Assembly (NCBI GenBank): GCA_900547125.1
Contig: URFU01000090.1
Coordinates: 1-8,846 of the forward strand
Origin: an uncultured Collinsella sp.
GTDB lineage: Bacteria; Actinomycetota; Coriobacteriia; Coriobacteriales; Coriobacteriaceae
Length of the DNA stretch: 8,846 nucleotides
Direction of reading: 5' to 3'
Shown: piece by piece, positions 6,744-8,846 of the stretch
Layout: every line of letters starts with the position of its first letter
How positions within the stretch are numbered: position 1 is the stretch's first letter
Notes under the pieces: model-generated
Databases searched by the model: none
The model's input: only the letters and a program-made list of their open reading frames with translations
What the model was told of the DNA's origin: nothing
Position numbers and translations under genes: made by a program

Positions 6744-6888
6744 GGGAGGGTCTCCGGGGCCGGCTGGCGCGGGTTGAGTTTGTCGCGAGTTCCGCACGCA
6801 AAGGAAAGCACTTAATGTGCTTTCCGTCTTGCGCAGGACTGTAGAGTAGCAAACTCAACCCGCGCCAGCCGGCCCCGGAGACCCTCCC
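6744..6888. repeat. Perfect 39-bp inverted repeat enclosing a nested hairpin (145-bp element)
   Basis: The arm at 6744-6782, beginning GGGAGGGTCTCC and ending GGTTGAGTTTG, is the exact reverse complement of the arm at 6850-6888. The 67-bp centre carries its own hairpin: GGAAAGCAC (6803-6811) with GTGCTTTCC (6817-6825) around TTAAT, supported by CGCAA (6797-6801) with TTGCG (6829-6833). A weaker resemblance continues outward: TTTGAAGCAAGT left of the first arm resembles TTTGAAAAAGTT on the reverse strand right of the second. Just after the right arm, CCCTCC (6882-6887) and GGAGGG (6889-6894) form an alternative local palindrome. No coding sequence, transposase or target duplication is evident. 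It may be a REP- or MITE-like intergenic repeat, or a long-stem RNA. Confidence 0.85.
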
Positions 6889-6920
6889 GGAGGGACCGAA
6901 AAACTTTTTCAAAAAAGTTG

Positions 6921-6950
6921 TTGCGCGGCGGACAGACTTCTGTGTATACT
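6921..6950 (+). promoter_or_regulatory. Promoter of the tRNA-Asp gene
   Basis: TATACT at 6945-6950 (5 of 6 matches) has TTGCGC at 6921-6926 as a -35 with an 18-nt spacer. Transcription would start near 6957 and give a leader of about 40 nt before the mature tRNA. An A/T-rich palindrome (AACTTTTT with AAAAAGTT, about 6902-6919) lies just upstream and may serve as an UP-like element or belong to the neighbouring repeat. Confidence 0.55.
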
Positions 6951-6996
6951 AATCCCCGCAGCGCACGCGAGCGGAAACAAACGCGAACGACTGCCT

Positions 6997-7074
<78 letters not shown>

Positions 7075-7082
7075 ACGCAATT

Positions 7083-7110
7083 AAAGCCACGTCTTCGGAC
7101 GTGGCTTTTT
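7083..7110 (+). terminator. Terminator of the tRNA-Asp transcript
   Basis: AAAGCCACGTC (7083-7093) pairs perfectly with GACGTGGCTTT (7098-7108) around a TTCG tetraloop, followed by more T. It begins 9 nt after the CCA end of the tRNA. Confidence 0.93.
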
Positions 7111-7212
7111 GCGTTTAATAGGCCCTCGATCTTATATGCCTCTTTATCCAAATCACCGCATTTGCAACGAGCGAGCCGGCCTCTACTGATATATGTGTTC
7201 AAACAGGGGGTT

Positions 7213-7224
7213 TGTTGCGCAACA
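7213..7224. promoter_or_regulatory. Candidate operator: perfect 12-bp palindrome
   Basis: TGTTGCGCAACA is its own reverse complement and lies 4 nt upstream of the -35 hexamer of the Rrf2 promoter. Regulators of the Rrf2 family are dimers that commonly control their own gene, so autoregulation through this site is plausible but is inference. Confidence 0.45.
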
Positions 7225-7228
7225 TCTG

Positions 7229-7257
7229 TTCAATGAAGCAGGGGGTTCGGTTATACT
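7229..7257 (+). promoter_or_regulatory. Candidate main promoter of the Rrf2-glycosylase pair
   Basis: TATACT at 7252-7257 (5 of 6 matches) has TTCAAT at 7229-7234 as a weak -35 (3 of 6) with an ideal 17-nt spacer. A TGTTCA half-site (7227-7232) overlaps the -35. The resulting leader would be about 155 nt long. Confidence 0.5.
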
Positions 7258-7311
7258 AAATTGCACTTTAGGCCGTACCTGATTCAGCTAGTCTTCAAGT
7301 GCGGCATTCAG

Positions 7312-7341
7312 TGAACACCCATTTTATAATTTGGTTGTTCA
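7312..7341. promoter_or_regulatory. Second -10 box framed by a TGAACA-N18-TGTTCA inverted repeat
   Basis: A perfect TATAAT at 7325-7330 lies almost exactly at the centre of an inverted repeat whose arms are TGAACA (7312-7317) and TGTTCA (7336-7341). No good -35 is present at the usual distance, so this may be a regulated promoter or an operator that only resembles one. Confidence 0.35.
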
Positions 7342-7418
7342 GGCGGTCATTTGGCGTCTCGACACAAGCTCGGCCCCGGAGCTCGTTCGAGCTGTTCGTA
7401 TTCCTTGAAAGGGGAAAC

Positions 7419-7904
7419 ATGGACATATCGAGGAAGACTGATTATGCCCTTCGCATGCTTGCGATGCTTGCCGAGGAGCCGGAGCGGTTGCTTTCTGTTC
7501 GCACTGCTGCCGAAGAGGTCAATGTTCCGTATTCGTTTGCCCGTTCGATTCAGCACGGCTTGGTTCAGGCCGGCATTGTGGAGAGCCTGCGTGGTGTTCA
7601 TGGCGGCATGCGCCTTAAGGTGAGCCCCGACGATGTCACGATCCGTCAGGTCGTAGAGGCCGTTCAGGGCCCCATGGTTATGAATGATTGCACCGCGCCC
7701 GATGGCGACTGTGCGCGCATGGGCACGTGCTGCTATCATCCCCTGTGGGCCGGAGCCCAGGCGCTGATGCGCGACTATCTCGATTCCGTTTCGCTCGGCG
7801 ATATCGTCGCCCATCGCCAGTTTCCGGCTGTCGATCCCAAGTTCGCCGACCGCGATGCGTTTCCCGAGTACGCCGCTTGCGCGTATGCTTGCCGGGAGGA
7901 ATAG
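7419..7904 (+). CDS. Rrf2-family transcriptional regulator, probable Fe-S sensor
   Basis: This 161-residue protein has the Rrf2 winged-helix fold of IscR, NsrR and RirA. It opens with MDISRKTDYALRMLAMLA, followed by a helix-turn-helix around 25-50 (VRTAAEEVNVPYSFARSI) and the family wing motif GVHGGMRL (59-66). Cys91, Cys98 and Cys104 fit the three cysteine ligands of an Fe-S cluster; the first gap is six residues where E. coli IscR has five, and the second is five. Cys105 is next to the third ligand, and a further pair occurs at 154 and 158. It probably represses or activates genes in response to iron, nitric oxide or redox state. I chose the ATG at 7419, with AAAGG six bases before it, because the family N-terminus begins there; a longer frame from 7299 crosses the TATAAT/inverted-repeat region. 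It is followed 21 nt later by a DNA glycosylase gene, probably in the same operon. Confidence 0.9.
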   Translation: MDISRKTDYALRMLAMLAEEPERLLSVRTAAEEVNVPYSFARSIQHGLVQAGIVESLRGVHGGMRLKVSPDDVTIRQVVEAVQGPMVMNDCTAPDGDCARMGTCCYHPLWAGAQALMRDYLDSVSLGDIVAHRQFPAVDPKFADRDAFPEYAACAYACREE

Positions 7905-7925
7905 CGCCGCATAAGGAGCATTGTC

Positions 7926-8831
7926 ATGATTCAGGACCCCTTTCGTTCGATGATTCGTTCGGAAGGGGTCCTGCGTTATCGCGACCTTCCGTGGCGCCGC
8001 ACGCGCGACCCGTATATCATCTGGCTTTCCGAGGTCATGCTGCAGCAGACGCAGGTGCCGCGCGTGGAGGCGCGCATGCCGGCGTGGCTCGATCGCTTTC
8101 CGACTGTCCGGGCGCTTGCTCAGGCCGCCCCTTCCGATGTCTTGGATGCGTGGCAGGGGATGGGCTACAATCGCCGCGCCCTGGCGCTTCACAGGGCTGC
8201 ACAGTGCGTTGTGGAGGACTGGGATGGGGAGTTTCCGCGTGAGATGCACGATCTGGTCGCGTTGCCCGGCATTGGCCCGGCAACGGCGCAGGGCATCCGT
8301 TCGTTTGCATTCGATCTTCCGGGCGTGTATCTGGAGACCAACGTGCGCACGGTCTTTTTGCATCATTTCTTTCCCGATGTGCCGGCCGTTCCCGATCGCG
8401 AGCTGGTGCCGCTGATTCAAGCTGCCTGTCCGGCGGCCCCCGGTGCGGTGGCGGATGAGATTGCGCCCTTTGCCGTGCCTCAAGACGATGCCGACACGCC
8501 GCGCGCGTGGTATTACGCGTTGCTGGATTACGGCGCGTATCTTAAAAAGACGCTGCCCAATCCGTCCAGGCGCTCGGCGAGCTATAGCCGTCAATCCAAG
8601 TTTGAGGGCTCGCGCCGTCAAAAGCGCGCCCATATTGTGCGCATGCTGCTGGCTGCGCGCGATGGGCGGCCGGCGGGCATCACACTCGCCGAGGCCGTGG
8701 CGGGTGTCAACGAAATGGAGGCGGCAGCAGGCCGCGAGCCGGTCGAGCGCGATCTTGTCGCAGGCATTTTGACCGACTTGGAGCGTGAGGGCTTTTGCCG
8801 CGTGGAGGGTGACCGCTGGCTAAGCGTGTAG
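7926..8831 (+). CDS. MutY-like A/G-specific adenine DNA glycosylase, lacking the Fe-S cluster
   Basis: This 301-residue protein belongs to the HhH-GPD glycosylases and is closest to MutY, which removes adenine mispaired with 8-oxoguanine. Visible features are LPWR-x3-DPY (21-30), the catalytic helix SEVMLQQTQV with Glu36 (35-44), the wedge residue Tyr81 in GMGYNRRA, and the helix-hairpin-helix LPGIGPATAQGI (113-124). At the position of the conserved catalytic Asp (DGNV in E. coli MutY) it reads ETNVR, giving Glu137. The C-x6-C-x2-C-x5-C [4Fe-4S] loop is missing: the region after DYGAYLKK (201-208) has NPSRRS and QSKFEGSRRQKR and no cysteine. The NUDIX-like C-terminal domain is also absent; residues 232-301 look like a small winged helix. 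AAGGAG lies 7 nt before the ATG. It may be a specialised glycosylase with altered substrate choice rather than a classical MutY. Confidence 0.82.
   Translation: MIQDPFRSMIRSEGVLRYRDLPWRRTRDPYIIWLSEVMLQQTQVPRVEARMPAWLDRFPTVRALAQAAPSDVLDAWQGMGYNRRALALHRAAQCVVEDWDGEFPREMHDLVALPGIGPATAQGIRSFAFDLPGVYLETNVRTVFLHHFFPDVPAVPDRELVPLIQAACPAAPGAVADEIAPFAVPQDDADTPRAWYYALLDYGAYLKKTLPNPSRRSASYSRQSKFEGSRRQKRAHIVRMLLAARDGRPAGITLAEAVAGVNEMEAAAGREPVERDLVAGILTDLEREGFCRVEGDRWLSV
7932..7973. repeat. Inverted repeat/hairpin inside the first codons of the MutY-like gene
   Basis: CAGGACCCCTT (7932-7942) is the exact reverse complement of AAGGGGTCCTG (7963-7973). Three more pairs (one of them T-G) extend the stem to 14 over a 14-nt loop. 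It starts 3 nt after the start codon, so in the mRNA it would form directly behind the initiating ribosome's position and could restrain translation. No T-run follows, so it is not a terminator. Confidence 0.75.
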
Positions 8832-8846
8832 CCCACCCGAATCTGA

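Larger units (their letters stand above)
7111..7418 (+). promoter_or_regulatory. 308-nt regulatory region upstream of the Rrf2 gene
   Basis: No gene is visible here. Contents in order are TGTTCA (7196-7201), the palindrome CAAAC-AGGGG-GTTTG (7200-7214), a perfect 12-bp palindrome TGTTGCGCAACA (7213-7224), and TGTTCA (7227-7232). These are followed by the promoter at 7229-7257. GCACTT (7263-7268) is complementary to AAGTGC (7297-7302). TATAAT (7325-7330) is framed by TGAACA (7312-7317) and TGTTCA (7336-7341). AGCTCG-TT-CGAGCT (7380-7393) is a small hairpin shortly before the ribosome binding site. The first 85 bases show nothing I can assign. Confidence 0.6.

Noticed and set aside
6632..6844. 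Small + strand frame of 70 codons across the inverted repeat
   Set aside because: No ribosome binding site, its peptide is partly dictated by the repeat arm (the same peptide segment appears on the other strand from the second arm), and it starts inside a terminator-proximal region.
7190..7345. TGTTCA repeats as a CRISPR array
   Set aside because: The repeat unit is only six bases, orientation varies and spacing is irregular.
7299..7418. 40-residue N-terminal extension of the Rrf2 protein
   Set aside because: It would begin upstream of a TATAAT box and inverted repeat, lacks a ribosome binding site, and is foreign to the family, whose N-terminus matches the ATG at 7419.
7347..8633. Minus-strand open frame of 428 codons opposite the Rrf2 and glycosylase genes
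   Set aside because: It spans two convincing + strand genes and their promoter region and has no family features.

Overview
The window is GC-rich and densely coded, and every gene I can support lies on the + strand. GC content, strong AAGGAGG-type ribosome binding sites, a LytS/LytTR sensing pair, a UMF1-type transporter and an Fe-S Rrf2 regulator beside an unusual MutY-like glycosylase suggest an anaerobic actinobacterium of the Coriobacteriia, most like Collinsella. That assignment is inference from gene content and style; no rRNA is present to confirm it.

Layout. 1-141 is the tail of a LytTR DNA-binding response regulator cut by the window edge. 233-1177 encodes a zinc-dependent phospholipase C-like protein without a signal peptide. 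1279-2529 encodes a UMF1-family MFS transporter. 2712-6028 looks like one operon: a family 2-like glycosyltransferase whose stop codon overlaps the start of a LytS/BtsS-like sensor kinase, followed by a LytTR response regulator. A strong intrinsic terminator sits directly in front of the operon's first ribosome binding site, downstream of a promoter-like -10 box, so the operon may have a terminator-containing leader. 6120-6587 encodes a small YfcE/MJ0936-type metallophosphoesterase with terminators on both sides.

6630-6996 holds no protein gene. It contains two small hairpins, one with a GNRA-type loop, then a perfect 39-bp inverted repeat enclosing a further hairpin, then a promoter for the tRNA-Asp(GTC) gene at 6997-7074, which has its own UUCG-loop terminator.

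7111-7418 is a long regulatory region with two promoter-like -10 boxes, a perfect 12-bp palindrome and repeated TGTTCA half-sites. It leads into an Fe-S-type Rrf2 regulator (7419-7904), followed 21 nt later by a MutY-like DNA glycosylase (7926-8831). That glycosylase lacks the [4Fe-4S] cysteines and has Glu where the usual catalytic Asp should be. The pair suggests redox, iron or nitrosative-stress control of a base-excision repair enzyme.

The most interesting signals are the large inverted-repeat element before tRNA-Asp, the half-site array before the Rrf2 gene, the clusterless glycosylase with a 14-pair hairpin at its start, and the terminator-bearing leader of the glycosyltransferase-kinase-regulator operon. 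I did not find a clearly new multi-gene system.
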